The notes under the pieces were generated by a model. That model ran no database searches, had not been told where the DNA came from, and saw only the letters and a list, made by a program, of their open reading frames with translations. A program made the position numbers and the translations under genes. Source: Bdellovibrionales bacterium (lineage in GTDB: Bacteria; Bdellovibrionota; Bdellovibrionia; Bdellovibrionales; JAMPXM01). Taken from it: a DNA stretch of 64,000 bases. Positions 33,462-41,678 of this stretch are shown here, one piece after another. The stretch's first letter is position 1. Every line of letters starts with the position of its first letter. The stretch is from the NCBI GenBank assembly GCA_016713885.1, contig JADJOF010000007.1, positions 186,001 to 250,000 on the forward strand, given 5' to 3'.

Positions 33462-33760
33462 CAAAGCACCGGGCCTTGGTTAAGATCATTGATCTGAGTC
33501 GTGTGAGTTGAAATGGTCGTGCCTTGGCTTGTCGTGAGTAGCTGAAGTGCTGCGATGTCTGATTCAGTCGCAGTCACTCGCGCCTCAACTGCCGCAAGTT
33601 CAAGAGCCGGAAGATCAGCAAGCTCAGTGTTTGAGAGTGCTGACGTGCCGCCAATTCTTAAAAAGAATTGCTTAAACCACGCAGTCCACGCAGGAGCGAG
33701 ATAGCCTTTGGCGTCGAGCACTGGCGCTTTGTATGGAACCGGAGGGAGAACGACTGCCAT
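33461..33760 (-). CDS. Tail-needle/adaptor-like small protein
   Basis: A 99-residue protein beginning with a Pro-rich capping segment (VLPPVPYKAPVLDAKGYLAP) and WTAWFKQFF, then a coiled coil (AVEARVTATESDIAALQL). A short hydrophobic cap and coiled coil just after the gp10-like gene suits a tail-needle or plug protein; this is inference from layout. Confidence 0.55.
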   Translation of the reverse strand: MAVVLPPVPYKAPVLDAKGYLAPAWTAWFKQFFLRIGGTSALSNTELADLPALELAAVEARVTATESDIAALQLLTTSQGTTISTHTTQINDLNQGPVL

Positions 33761-35190
33761 CAGGCGCCTCCAGGTACGGCGTTTATTTCAGCGCCAATGA
33801 GAATGACCTTCACAGGATCAGTGATCGTGACGCTATAGACGCGGTCTCGGGACATCCCGAGCCTTCTCCACAGCGCGCGGATCTTCCTTTGACCGATACG
33901 GCCGCAATCAACCCACTTCTCGTTTGACCAAACGTGACCGCCGTCGTCTGAAAACTTCATCATGACTTGCGGGTCAATGCCCTGGCCTGAGCCATCGAGA
34001 CCGACGCCGACTTCCATATCGAGTTGAAAGCTATTGTGGCGAACGAGCTTAAGGCCCGATGTCGCATGAGGCGCAATTCTAGTCCGCGAGATCTCATCGC
34101 CCGCATCGGAGTAAACAGAACTCGACATCGAGTAGAGCTTGCCGTTTGCATAATCGCCCACAATATGCGTCGAATATGCATAAGCGTGACACTGGGCGCG
34201 ATGGCGTTCAAAGACGCCTTCGTTTGTATAGACGCGCTCATGCCACATACCGGTTGATGAATCAAAAACCCACGTAGTCGAAGCGTTCGGGCAATTCAGA
34301 ACATAGAAAAAATGACCATTTTCCTGATATGTAAACGCGCAAGCTGTTGAAATGTCACCGTACCCGCGAAGCGCTTCTTCAACTGCGTGCGTTGAAACCC
34401 GCTGCGGCTGATAGCCCGTTGCCATGTAGACGATGCCAGCACCGCGCTCATCTTGGCCAAGCCAGAAAACAGTGTTATTCATCTTTGCAACAGAGAATGC
34501 GGCAGCGCACCCATGCTCGATGAACGCACCTTGAACGCGCTCAAAAGGAAAGTCAGCATTGCCGGAGTTGAAAAAGACCTCTGTCGTTTTCGCGTTAAAG
34601 ATCCAAAGATCGCGGTGATCTGACATCACGGCCACGACGTTGTCTGGATTCCCCTCGCTCGTTGCGATGTCGAGCGCATCGAATGCCGTTGAGTTAAGGC
34701 CAGAGATGAAAAACCGGCCAGTGTCAGGCTCATTGAAAATGAAATAGCCATCTTGGAATGTGACCTGATCAGCGCCTGGGAAATCGACGTCTACGATTTC
34801 AGCGAAGGCATCGGTCGCAAGCGTCACGACATAACCGTCAGTGCCATCAACCATGCAAAGATGCGTGCCGTTGTCGGCCATTGAGACAGGACCAGTTGAT
34901 GAATTGAGCGTGCCTAATTCAGTCGCAGACCAAGCCGATGAGACCTTGTAGCACTTCGCCCCGTAGACCGCGTAAAGGATGCCGTTTGTCGCAGTCCACA
35001 TCCCACGACACACACTCGCGGCCATTGTCGCAAGCGTTGAGAGCCCAGGCGTACCGATCAGGTAGGCGACTTCGCGCTCTTTGCCGGTGCCGAGCTCGTT
35101 CATTTCAGGATACAAGTTAATGCAGCGCTGACAGTCGACGTTGACTGATTTCAGCGTGTAACTTGGACCAATGAAACCAGCGAACCGCAT
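33760..35190 (-). CDS. Packaged-DNA stabilisation protein (P22 gp10-like)
   Basis: A 476-residue tail protein. The opening GFIGPSYTLKSVNVDCQRCI and INLYPEMNE are hallmarks of P22 gp10-family proteins that close the portal channel. A beta-propeller-like region follows (VTFQDGYFIFNEPDTGRFFI; HDLWIF-type blades). It should assemble after the gp4-like adaptor encoded just upstream and hold the packaged DNA. Confidence 0.85.
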   Translation of the reverse strand: MRFAGFIGPSYTLKSVNVDCQRCINLYPEMNELGTGKEREVAYLIGTPGLSTLATMAASVCRGMWTATNGILYAVYGAKCYKVSSAWSATELGTLNSSTGPVSMADNGTHLCMVDGTDGYVVTLATDAFAEIVDVDFPGADQVTFQDGYFIFNEPDTGRFFISGLNSTAFDALDIATSEGNPDNVVAVMSDHRDLWIFNAKTTEVFFNSGNADFPFERVQGAFIEHGCAAAFSVAKMNNTVFWLGQDERGAGIVYMATGYQPQRVSTHAVEEALRGYGDISTACAFTYQENGHFFYVLNCPNASTTWVFDSSTGMWHERVYTNEGVFERHRAQCHAYAYSTHIVGDYANGKLYSMSSSVYSDAGDEISRTRIAPHATSGLKLVRHNSFQLDMEVGVGLDGSGQGIDPQVMMKFSDDGGHVWSNEKWVDCGRIGQRKIRALWRRLGMSRDRVYSVTITDPVKVILIGAEINAVPGGA

Positions 35191-35195
35191 CGGAT

Positions 35196-35894
35196 CTATT
35201 CTCCGGTTAAGATGTTGAAGCTAACGCCACGACTCAAAAGTGCTGAGTCACAGCCAATAAATTCAGGTTGGACGTTCTTTCGTTTGATTGAGGCTTTCGA
35301 GTCTGTCGCGATCGTTGCGACTTCGGCCGTGATCGACTGACCGAAATCAGGCGCCAAGCGGATTGCGAGGTTGAAAACAAGCGCCTCCTCGTATCCTGGA
35401 AGGAAAGCAAGATCAGTCGACGCACTTGTGAATGTCGTGAGCCGTTTTTCTGAATACAGAACAAGCGTCACCGAGCCAGAAGGCACTGGTGAGAAATAGA
35501 TCGTGCCGGTTGGATTGCCGTCCTCGAAATAGATCTTTGTCAGCAGGCTTGAGGTCGAATCCTTATTTGAAACTGCGGCCCATTGATCAGCCGTTAAGAC
35601 CTCGACAGGCGTTTCATTGCCTGATGCGTCCATTGTTGCGGCCGCATGAATCCTGACAGGGCGAGCCGTGTTGAAGTTACCGCCAACGCCAATTGTGCGC
35701 GAAGCTTGCGCGGCCGTGATCGAGAACTCTTCTCTGACTCTGACCGGAACAGTGAGACCCTCAATCGACCAAGAGTCGAGCATCATGTTGAGCGCAGAGA
35801 TCCCGTCTTGAATCTCTTCAGCCGATGGCGTCTCGCCTGTCGCAATGGCGCCAATCTTTCGCATCGAGCTCTTGATCAGGTCTCTGGCTGTCAT
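35196..35894 (-). CDS. Tail accessory/head-completion protein (P22 gp4-like)
   Basis: A 232-residue adaptor that binds beneath the portal. The N-terminal helical segment (TARDLIKSSMRKIGAIATGE then EEIQDGISALNMMLDSW) is the family signature, with a beta domain (IYFEDGNPTGTIYFSPVP) following. It lies in the P22 order, coat to gp4 to gp10. Confidence 0.85.
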   Translation of the reverse strand: MTARDLIKSSMRKIGAIATGETPSAEEIQDGISALNMMLDSWSIEGLTVPVRVREEFSITAAQASRTIGVGGNFNTARPVRIHAAATMDASGNETPVEVLTADQWAAVSNKDSTSSLLTKIYFEDGNPTGTIYFSPVPSGSVTLVLYSEKRLTTFTSASTDLAFLPGYEEALVFNLAIRLAPDFGQSITAEVATIATDSKASIKRKNVQPEFIGCDSALLSRGVSFNILTGE

Positions 35895-35897
35895 CGG

Positions 35898-36143
35898 TTA
35901 CTTCCTTGACCGCTTGGGTTTCTTTGGCTCATCGAGATCAAGCTTGAACTCTGGCATTTCTGAAACGTCCTCGGCCTGTAGCTCTTGTGACTCGATCTGT
36001 GGCTCGACAACGGCCTGAAAGAACTTCGCAGGCGTATCAACCCAGCCGGGGCCAAGTGCCGCGAGCTCAGCAGGAGAATTGACGATCAGTCCTTCTGGAC
36101 TCTTTGACTCGTGATAGATCCACGTCGGAAAGATTTGAGACAT
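35898..36143 (-). CDS. Small capsid-region protein
   Basis: An 81-residue protein with the pattern WIYHESKSPEGLIVNSPAEL then ALGPGWVDTPAKF, seen in small proteins beside P22-like coat genes, and a basic C terminus (PKKPKRSRK). Probably a head-assembly accessory; function not known. Confidence 0.65.
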   Translation of the reverse strand: MSQIFPTWIYHESKSPEGLIVNSPAELAALGPGWVDTPAKFFQAVVEPQIESQELQAEDVSEMPEFKLDLDEPKKPKRSRK

Positions 36144-36226
36144 TGAAAACTCCAGGCAAAAGGCGGACGCGCGCGGTCACGTTTGGATCGAAGGAATCCA
36201 TTCGCGCCACACGCGCCCAAAGATGA

Positions 36227-36493
36227 TTAGTTGGCATCAACCGCGTTGAGACCTTCGAGAATCGCCTCGACCTCGAGAAGTCGAACTTGAAGGTTTGCGA
36301 CGACCTTCAAGAGTGACCGAGCTTCGTCGGCTGTGACGAATCCATAAGGCGACGAGTTCGTCGGAGCTTGGATCGCGTAGTCGGGCGTTCCGGGTTCCGA
36401 ATAAGTGATTGTGGTGAGCTGCGCAGTCATCGCGGCTGGCTGACTGCCTGTCACCGGAAGCTTTACTGCAAGTGAATCTGTAGCTGTGTTCAT
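36227..36493 (-). CDS. Small protein sharing a domain with the second tail fibre
   Basis: An 88-residue protein with AAGGAG before its ATG. Its second half (TPDYAIQAPTNSSPYGFVTA to LLKVVANLQVRLLEVEA) matches the C-terminal region of the fibre at 27033 (TPDYAIQDFVSSG, YGFASKDEGNS, LKVIANLQSRLGDVE). The helix at the end could trimerise. It follows the coat gene and may be a decoration or attachment protein. Confidence 0.65.
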   Translation of the reverse strand: MNTATDSLAVKLPVTGSQPAAMTAQLTTITYSEPGTPDYAIQAPTNSSPYGFVTADEARSLLKVVANLQVRLLEVEAILEGLNAVDAN

Positions 36494-36545
36494 TTCTGTT
36501 CTCCTTGGAGAAAATTTGGTTTTGAAAAAGAAGAGAGACAAAGAA

Positions 36546-36571
36546 CTGTGGCCCAATCACTCAGGCCACAG
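36546..36571 (-). terminator. Hairpin terminator after the coat gene
   Basis: A perfect 8-bp stem CTGTGGCC/GGCCACAG with a 10-nt loop, followed leftward by a U-rich run (TTCTTTGTCTCTCTTC). It lies 15 bases past the coat stop and would lower transcription into the tail genes. Confidence 0.65.
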
Positions 36572-36585
36572 CGTCAAGCGTTTGG

Positions 36586-37821
36586 TTACGCGGGCTGACC
36601 GACAACTCGGCAAGCAAGTTCTGGATAGATACATTTCCATCCGCCAAGCCAGTCGAGACGAGTCACTGTGCGATAGTTCACAATGTCGAACTGCGAAGTC
36701 ATCGTGAGCGACAGACCTGCATCTGGATCAACTGCGCGCGAAGCTTGAACGCCGCCAGAAGGAAGTTCGAAGTCCACAGACGCGAGCGCGAATGCTGCCT
36801 TGTGGAATACGAGATTCTGCGGAGCGACGATCGCCGAGTACGAGTTCGCATGACCGAACACCGATACCAGCGCATCGTTCAAAGGCAATGCGTTGACGTT
36901 CTGGTACTGACCAGACGCATAGATTGCGCGGTCAATAGTGATTGTCATTGCGCCAGCGGTATCGCTGATGTCGGCCGCAACCACGAACTGAGCGAGTTCG
37001 CCAGTTGATTGGCGAGTCTGTGGGTTAACCGCATAAACTCCGGCGATCGTGATAACGTCACCCTGTTTCAGCGAGTTCACACCGCTTGACCATCCGTCAG
37101 TGACGAGAGTCGTAGCGCCAGCAGCAGTCGTGCCGTTCATCGCACCAGCGGCCGATGTGAGCGTTCCGATTGTGTGCTTTGGCACGTTCTGGCTCATCAT
37201 GAACTTCGAACCAGCGGCCCGACCCATGATGCCCTCTTCGTACTGCTTTGAAATCTGATCCGAAGATTGGAACAGACCCTTCAAGCCCTCAACGAGCGAC
37301 GCTTCAACCAATGGATCAACGATCGCAATCGTCTGACCTTTTGGCGCACCAGCAAGTGCCATCTTTGCACGAGCGAGCGTGAAGCCTTTTAGCGTGCTTG
37401 GCAAAGCCGATGCTGAAGGAACGCCAACCGAGTGGAATACGTTCTTGTACATCTCAGCGATGAAGGCGCTATCGATCTTGTTTGCCAGAGCGATTGCTGC
37501 GGGCTCGATATAGCGCTCGCGGAACTTGTCGACTGAAAGCGTGCGGTCTTTCTCCGCAAACGCCATGCCGACATGGTAGTGCTTGTCAGCAGTCAAAGCG
37601 ACTGACTGATCTTGCGAATCCTGAATATTCAGAGACGCGCCCTCGGTCACTTCATAGCGAAGTGGCTTTCGGATGTTGATCGAAGCACCTTTCTTGGCGC
37701 CGCTTTGAGCGAATTGATCGCTGTATTCTGTCGTCACGTTCTTTGAGAACGACAGATGGTTTTTGAGACTCATCATGGTCTCTTTTAAGATCACGCTGTC
37801 TGTTAACAGTGAGTTTGCCAT
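36586..37821 (-). CDS. Major coat protein (P22 gp5-like)
   Basis: A 411-residue major capsid protein. The start MANSLLTDSVILKETMMSLK, the EKDRTLSVDKFRERYIEPAA segment, the long beta region, and the end DIVNYRTVTRLDWLGGWKC all match the P22 coat family of HK97-fold shells. The ATG at 37821 follows CAGGAG; the longer reading adds eleven residues without a ribosome site. Scaffold and portal are just upstream. Confidence 0.9.
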   Translation of the reverse strand: MANSLLTDSVILKETMMSLKNHLSFSKNVTTEYSDQFAQSGAKKGASINIRKPLRYEVTEGASLNIQDSQDQSVALTADKHYHVGMAFAEKDRTLSVDKFRERYIEPAAIALANKIDSAFIAEMYKNVFHSVGVPSASALPSTLKGFTLARAKMALAGAPKGQTIAIVDPLVEASLVEGLKGLFQSSDQISKQYEEGIMGRAAGSKFMMSQNVPKHTIGTLTSAAGAMNGTTAAGATTLVTDGWSSGVNSLKQGDVITIAGVYAVNPQTRQSTGELAQFVVAADISDTAGAMTITIDRAIYASGQYQNVNALPLNDALVSVFGHANSYSAIVAPQNLVFHKAAFALASVDFELPSGGVQASRAVDPDAGLSLTMTSQFDIVNYRTVTRLDWLGGWKCIYPELACRVVGQPA

Positions 37822-37875
37822 TTCCGACTCCTGGCCCCTGAGTATATGGGGCAAAGTTTTGGCTCTAAGCTTTCA

Positions 37876-38832
37876 TCAATCCTGTTGCGCCATCTGTGCG
37901 CGGCGAAGCTTCTCGTAGTCTCGCTGCGACATATTGGCGACGGCCGGGTCATAGATCGACTTCGGTGAAGAATTCGACCGCTGCCCGACTGGATTGATTG
38001 GAGCTGGAGCGTTTGATTTTTTTACTTCTGGTTTTTTCGCTTCAGTTTGTTTCGCGATGCGTGCTGTGAACTGACCCATGGCAAAAGCGGCGTCTTTCGC
38101 GTTCATACGGCAAATGCGCTCGTAGTTCTTGCGATCTTTCGCCAGCTCATACATGAGTTCGGCACCGTTCTCAGCGTCGAGGAGTATGTCTTGAACGATT
38201 GGCGACATCTGAACATCGTCAACGGCCTCGATCACGTCCGCGAAATCATCGTGAGTTTCTTGAAAGGTTTTGACCTGTGTTCGGAACGAATCAGTGCGCT
38301 TTTGATACTCGGTCTTTATGCGAGTCTCTTGCTCACGCTGATCGCGCTCCTTTTGCTTCTGCTCGACTTTCCAATCCGTTAACGCTTCGACATAGTCGGC
38401 GTGCGTATCGAAATCATCGGGCGTTGGCTTGCCATCAGTTGAAGCGGCTTGCTTTGGCGGTGTCTTGGCGGCTGGCTCTTTTTCAGTGTCACCACTGCGC
38501 TTTAAAGCCTCTTGCCTCCAATATTCGAGCTCCTGTTCTTTCGCCGAAAGGCGAGAGTTCAGTTTGTCGATCCGCTTTTTAAAGCCGTTCTTCTTGGGCT
38601 TGTGGTCTTCCTTTGCCTCAAGACTCTCATCTTGATCGTCGTCTGATTCGGTCTCAGTCGACTCCGCATCGTTTTCCGACGTGTCCGATTCGTCAGTGAT
38701 TTCATCCGAAGCCTCAAGAGCCTCAGACGCGGACTTGGTTTCGTCTACCTTCACGGGCTGAGCGGCGCCTTTTGCTGCGTCAGCAGCTACGCTCTCTTTT
38801 GTGTCAGAAGTTGAAACGACTGTGATTGCCAT
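37876..38832 (-). CDS. Scaffolding protein
   Basis: A 318-residue assembly scaffold between portal and coat. The N-terminal third is very acidic (SDEITDESDTSENDAESTE region), the middle is a charged coiled coil, and the C-terminal basic helix (MSQRDYEKLRRAQMAQQD) matches the coat-binding tail of P22-like scaffolds. It should fill the procapsid and leave before DNA packaging. Confidence 0.83.
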   Translation of the reverse strand: MAITVVSTSDTKESVAADAAKGAAQPVKVDETKSASEALEASDEITDESDTSENDAESTETESDDDQDESLEAKEDHKPKKNGFKKRIDKLNSRLSAKEQELEYWRQEALKRSGDTEKEPAAKTPPKQAASTDGKPTPDDFDTHADYVEALTDWKVEQKQKERDQREQETRIKTEYQKRTDSFRTQVKTFQETHDDFADVIEAVDDVQMSPIVQDILLDAENGAELMYELAKDRKNYERICRMNAKDAAFAMGQFTARIAKQTEAKKPEVKKSNAPAPINPVGQRSNSSPKSIYDPAVANMSQRDYEKLRRAQMAQQD

Positions 38833-38837
38833 GGTGT

Positions 38838-41036
38838 TTACTCCACGAATTGACCGGGTGATAAGCCGCCCGTAGCTGGTTGATCGGATGGCTGAGCGCC
38901 CATTTCTGGACCCTCGGCCATTTCAAAATCTTGGTTTTCTTGTGATTCATCCTCGATCGGCTCGTTTTGCCGAAGGAGATTCATGCGCCGCTCAAGCTGA
39001 GCCATCTCGGCCTTGAAAAGCGCCAGTGAGTCGGTGGCGTCGATCTTTGCCATCTCGATTTGGAGTTGAACTTGAAGCTTCTGCATCTCGATGCGCTCGC
39101 GCGACTCAAGCTCGATGGTCTTATTCTCAAGCTTGTCCATTGCTTCGTTATGCTTAGCTGTGAGCTGCTCGATGATTTGATTCATCTGAGCCATCTGCGC
39201 TTGTGCTTCAGGCGGCAATGGCTGTTTCTTCGGATCGTCGGCAAGTCCTGGCGGCAGCGTTTTTCTGAGACGCTCGGCCAACTCCTGAGCTCCAGGGAGA
39301 TCGAGGTTCTTAACGATAAGATCCGGTGCGGCTGTGCCCATTGCTGGAACCGATTTCGCAAGTTCGAGCATTGAGCTCGCGGCTTCTTGGCGCTTAGTCG
39401 CGTAACTTGGACCAGTCTCAATCGACACGTCGTATTTTCCGACGCCAAGATTGAACTGCGTTTTCTTCCCGTTTCGCTCGAACATCTCGTTAATGCGAAC
39501 GATCTCCTCTGTGCCGTCTTCGCCTAGGATGCGAACCGCGCGACCCGTATCCATGACCTTTGGGATCAGCTCAACGAGCTGACGGCCGCAGTGACGAATC
39601 GAGCGAGAAAGATTGTCGACGAAATGGAAGTTTGAAGTCTGCGCCTGGTTCGCTCTGCGCTGGATAGCAACGCCTGATTGCTCATTTGAACGCTGACCAA
39701 GAGCTGCGTCATAGACGCCGGTCGTGGCCTTCATATCTTCACTCGCCATCATGCCGGCTTGAGTGATCGCCTGAATCGGCGGCTCAAACACGTTACGCTG
39801 AGGCGGTCCTACCGGTTGGCCATTGAGTGAGACCGGCTTATAAGGAAGGTACGCATGCGATTGTACGTTCGCTGTCTTCCAGATCTGTTTATAGTCTTCG
39901 ATCTGGCCTTCGGCTACGATCCACGGCGCCTTTGGGGCCATCGCGATCGTCTCGGTCTCAGCCGACTTCCAATAGTTGTACATTCGCTGCGAGTCTTTCG
40001 CGTGGCGAATGATGCCCTCAAGAACGCGCTTTCCTTCAATGTCGAGCTCTTCGCCAAGGACTGGAATGATTGGAATCCATCGCCCTGGCCAATCGGTCTT
40101 TTCTAAGGCCTCGACTGCGTTTATTTTGCACCAACGAACTACTGGCACCTTTGATTTTCGCTCACCAATGACTTGAAGTGGCTGGCCGTCGGCCGATGGC
40201 GGGAATATCGTCTCTTCTGATTCGACGAGCACTGGAAACCCATCGTCGCCAATCGCCTCAGTCACGACCTTCGTCTTCTCGAGATCCTCTTTGATGACAG
40301 TGCTGCCATCGGACATTTTGAGAAGCGTGACGTCTCGGTAGTCTTTGTAGAAATATTCGGCAATGCGAACCGTATCATCTGCGATCCAGCCAACGCGGTG
40401 CTGACCGATAGCGTCCCAGCTATCCATCGACGAGAGTTCGCTATCAGGATAGAGGCGCTTGTACTCTTCGTGTGGAACGTCATCAAAGATGAATCCCCAC
40501 TCAGCATCAGAGCCGTCTGGCATTTTGTACGATGGGTCAAGGTAGGCCGAGAATCGGTTCTTTATCGGCTCGATTCTGATATCGAGATCAAATGACATTG
40601 GATCGCTGTAGGCCGTGCGGATTCTGAAATATCCAAAGCCAGTGCGAACAGCGGAATCAAACGCCGTGTCATAAGCGACATCGGCGTCAGAGGAGTTTTC
40701 AACGTGGCGAATGATCCCTTGCAGAATCTTCGCTGTTTCAATATCGGCTTTGTCGTCGACAGGTGAGACCTTAACGGAAGGTCTATTTTGACGCTGATCA
40801 TTTACGATCTGGCGAATGAATTGTGGTAGGCGATTGATAGTTAAGCACGGCCGACGATCAAGCTCGCGCTGGTCTTTATCGCGCAGGTCCCACTGTTCAC
40901 CTGCTCCGAATTTGAGATCCTCAAGAGCGAGCTCTCTGACCTCGCGTTCGGCCTCAGCCGCTAGGTCAAAGCGCGCCCTTGCGATCTCGAGAAGCTTCGA
41001 TTCATCTTGATTCTGATTCTCTTTTTCGGATTGCAC
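38838..41036 (-). CDS. Portal protein (P22 gp1-like)
   Basis: A 732-residue portal through which DNA enters and leaves. LEDLKFGAGEQWDLRDKDQR, RPCLTINRLPQFIRQIVNDQ and RTGFGYFRIRTAY are conserved in the P22-portal family. A long Gln-rich helical C terminus (MAQMNQIIEQLTAKHNEAM) corresponds to the barrel. The start is a GTG at 41036 with a weak ribosome site, preceded by a cluster of GTTTAC repeats. Confidence 0.9.
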   Translation of the reverse strand: MQSEKENQNQDESKLLEIARARFDLAAEAEREVRELALEDLKFGAGEQWDLRDKDQRELDRRPCLTINRLPQFIRQIVNDQRQNRPSVKVSPVDDKADIETAKILQGIIRHVENSSDADVAYDTAFDSAVRTGFGYFRIRTAYSDPMSFDLDIRIEPIKNRFSAYLDPSYKMPDGSDAEWGFIFDDVPHEEYKRLYPDSELSSMDSWDAIGQHRVGWIADDTVRIAEYFYKDYRDVTLLKMSDGSTVIKEDLEKTKVVTEAIGDDGFPVLVESEETIFPPSADGQPLQVIGERKSKVPVVRWCKINAVEALEKTDWPGRWIPIIPVLGEELDIEGKRVLEGIIRHAKDSQRMYNYWKSAETETIAMAPKAPWIVAEGQIEDYKQIWKTANVQSHAYLPYKPVSLNGQPVGPPQRNVFEPPIQAITQAGMMASEDMKATTGVYDAALGQRSNEQSGVAIQRRANQAQTSNFHFVDNLSRSIRHCGRQLVELIPKVMDTGRAVRILGEDGTEEIVRINEMFERNGKKTQFNLGVGKYDVSIETGPSYATKRQEAASSMLELAKSVPAMGTAAPDLIVKNLDLPGAQELAERLRKTLPPGLADDPKKQPLPPEAQAQMAQMNQIIEQLTAKHNEAMDKLENKTIELESRERIEMQKLQVQLQIEMAKIDATDSLALFKAEMAQLERRMNLLRQNEPIEDESQENQDFEMAEGPEMGAQPSDQPATGGLSPGQFVE

Positions 41037-41061
41037 GCTCTAAGAGTCGACGTGCTCCGAT

Positions 41062-41099
41062 GTTTACTCTACGTATACAAAAGTTTACTTTGCGTTTAC
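41062..41099. promoter_or_regulatory. GTTTAC repeat array upstream of portal
   Basis: Four hexamers on the + strand: GTTTAC 41062-41067, GTATAC 41073-41078, GTTTAC 41083-41088 and GTTTAC 41094-41099, spaced 11, 10 and 11 bp. One-turn spacing suggests cooperative binding of a dimeric regulator. Confidence 0.6.
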
Positions 41100-41356
41100 T
41101 TCGATGCCGACAAAGGCCCCGCGACTTCCGGCTGAGCGCCGACGCTGTATCGGATCTTTTCGGCAAAGTTTCCCTCTTTCATCGCGACCGAACGAATGCC
41201 AAAGAACATCGCCTCTTCAAGCTTCGTCTTAAAGATCGCTTTCTCTCGACCTTCGGGCATGATCTTGAGCACAGCTTCAACTGCCTCAGTCATGATCATC
41301 TTGATCGCCTTCACTTCATCGAAGCCTTTGTCGTTCAGTTTGTACGTTTCAAACAT
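41096..41356 (-). CDS. Acb2-like (anti-CBASS) protein
   Basis: An 86-residue helical protein. IKMIMTEAVEAVLKI followed by PEGREKAIFKTKLEEAMFF (34-52) resembles phage Acb2/T4 Vs.4 proteins (pattern P-x-GRE...TKLEEA-(F/M)-W). In that family small hexamers bind cyclic oligonucleotide signals and block CBASS and related immunity. Here Phe replaces the usual Trp after EEAM. It is expressed with terminase and portal, so it would be made in lytic growth. Recognition is from memory of the motif, not a search. Confidence 0.6.
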   Translation of the reverse strand: MFETYKLNDKGFDEVKAIKMIMTEAVEAVLKIMPEGREKAIFKTKLEEAMFFGIRSVAMKEGNFAEKIRYSVGAQPEVAGPLSASK

Positions 41357-41675
41357 GACTTGCTCCTTTTGATTGCAGTTGACGAATAACCCGAATCATC
41401 TCCCTAACTTTTCGCGCCTCATCTATTGGAAGTGTAGACGGCTGTGAGTCGAGATGACAGTTTTTAAACTTCTTTCCGCTGTCACACGGGCATGGCTCAT
41501 TTCGTCCGTAGCCTAGAAGCGGATTCCATTCCGTTCCTGGATTTGGCGTGTAGTGATACTTCGCTCCAGACAGAATTTTCTCTCTGTTCTCATTGGCCTC
41601 TTTTTGCATCTTTTGGACGATAGCCCGATGCCTGAGACCAACGATAAACGCGATGATGAACTTGATAAGCTTCAT
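41349..41675 (-). CDS. Small SEC-C zinc-motif protein
   Basis: A 108-residue protein with a hydrophobic N terminus (LIKFIIAFIVGL), a linker and a SEC-C motif: GRNEPCPCDSGKKFKNCH, with Cys62, Cys64, Cys73 and His74 as zinc ligands, as at the end of SecA. A role in protein targeting or as an adaptor is possible. It overlaps the Acb2-like gene by 8 bases. Confidence 0.75.
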   Translation of the reverse strand: MKLIKFIIAFIVGLRHRAIVQKMQKEANENREKILSGAKYHYTPNPGTEWNPLLGYGRNEPCPCDSGKKFKNCHLDSQPSTLPIDEARKVREMIRVIRQLQSKGASHV

Positions 41676-41678
41676 ATT

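Noticed and set aside
38836..38841. Single GTTTAC near scaffold start (also at 23638 and 23659) as further operators
   Set aside because: The copies at 38836 and 23638 are explained by GGAGTAAAC ribosome-site sequences on the minus strand, and none of the three forms a phased array.
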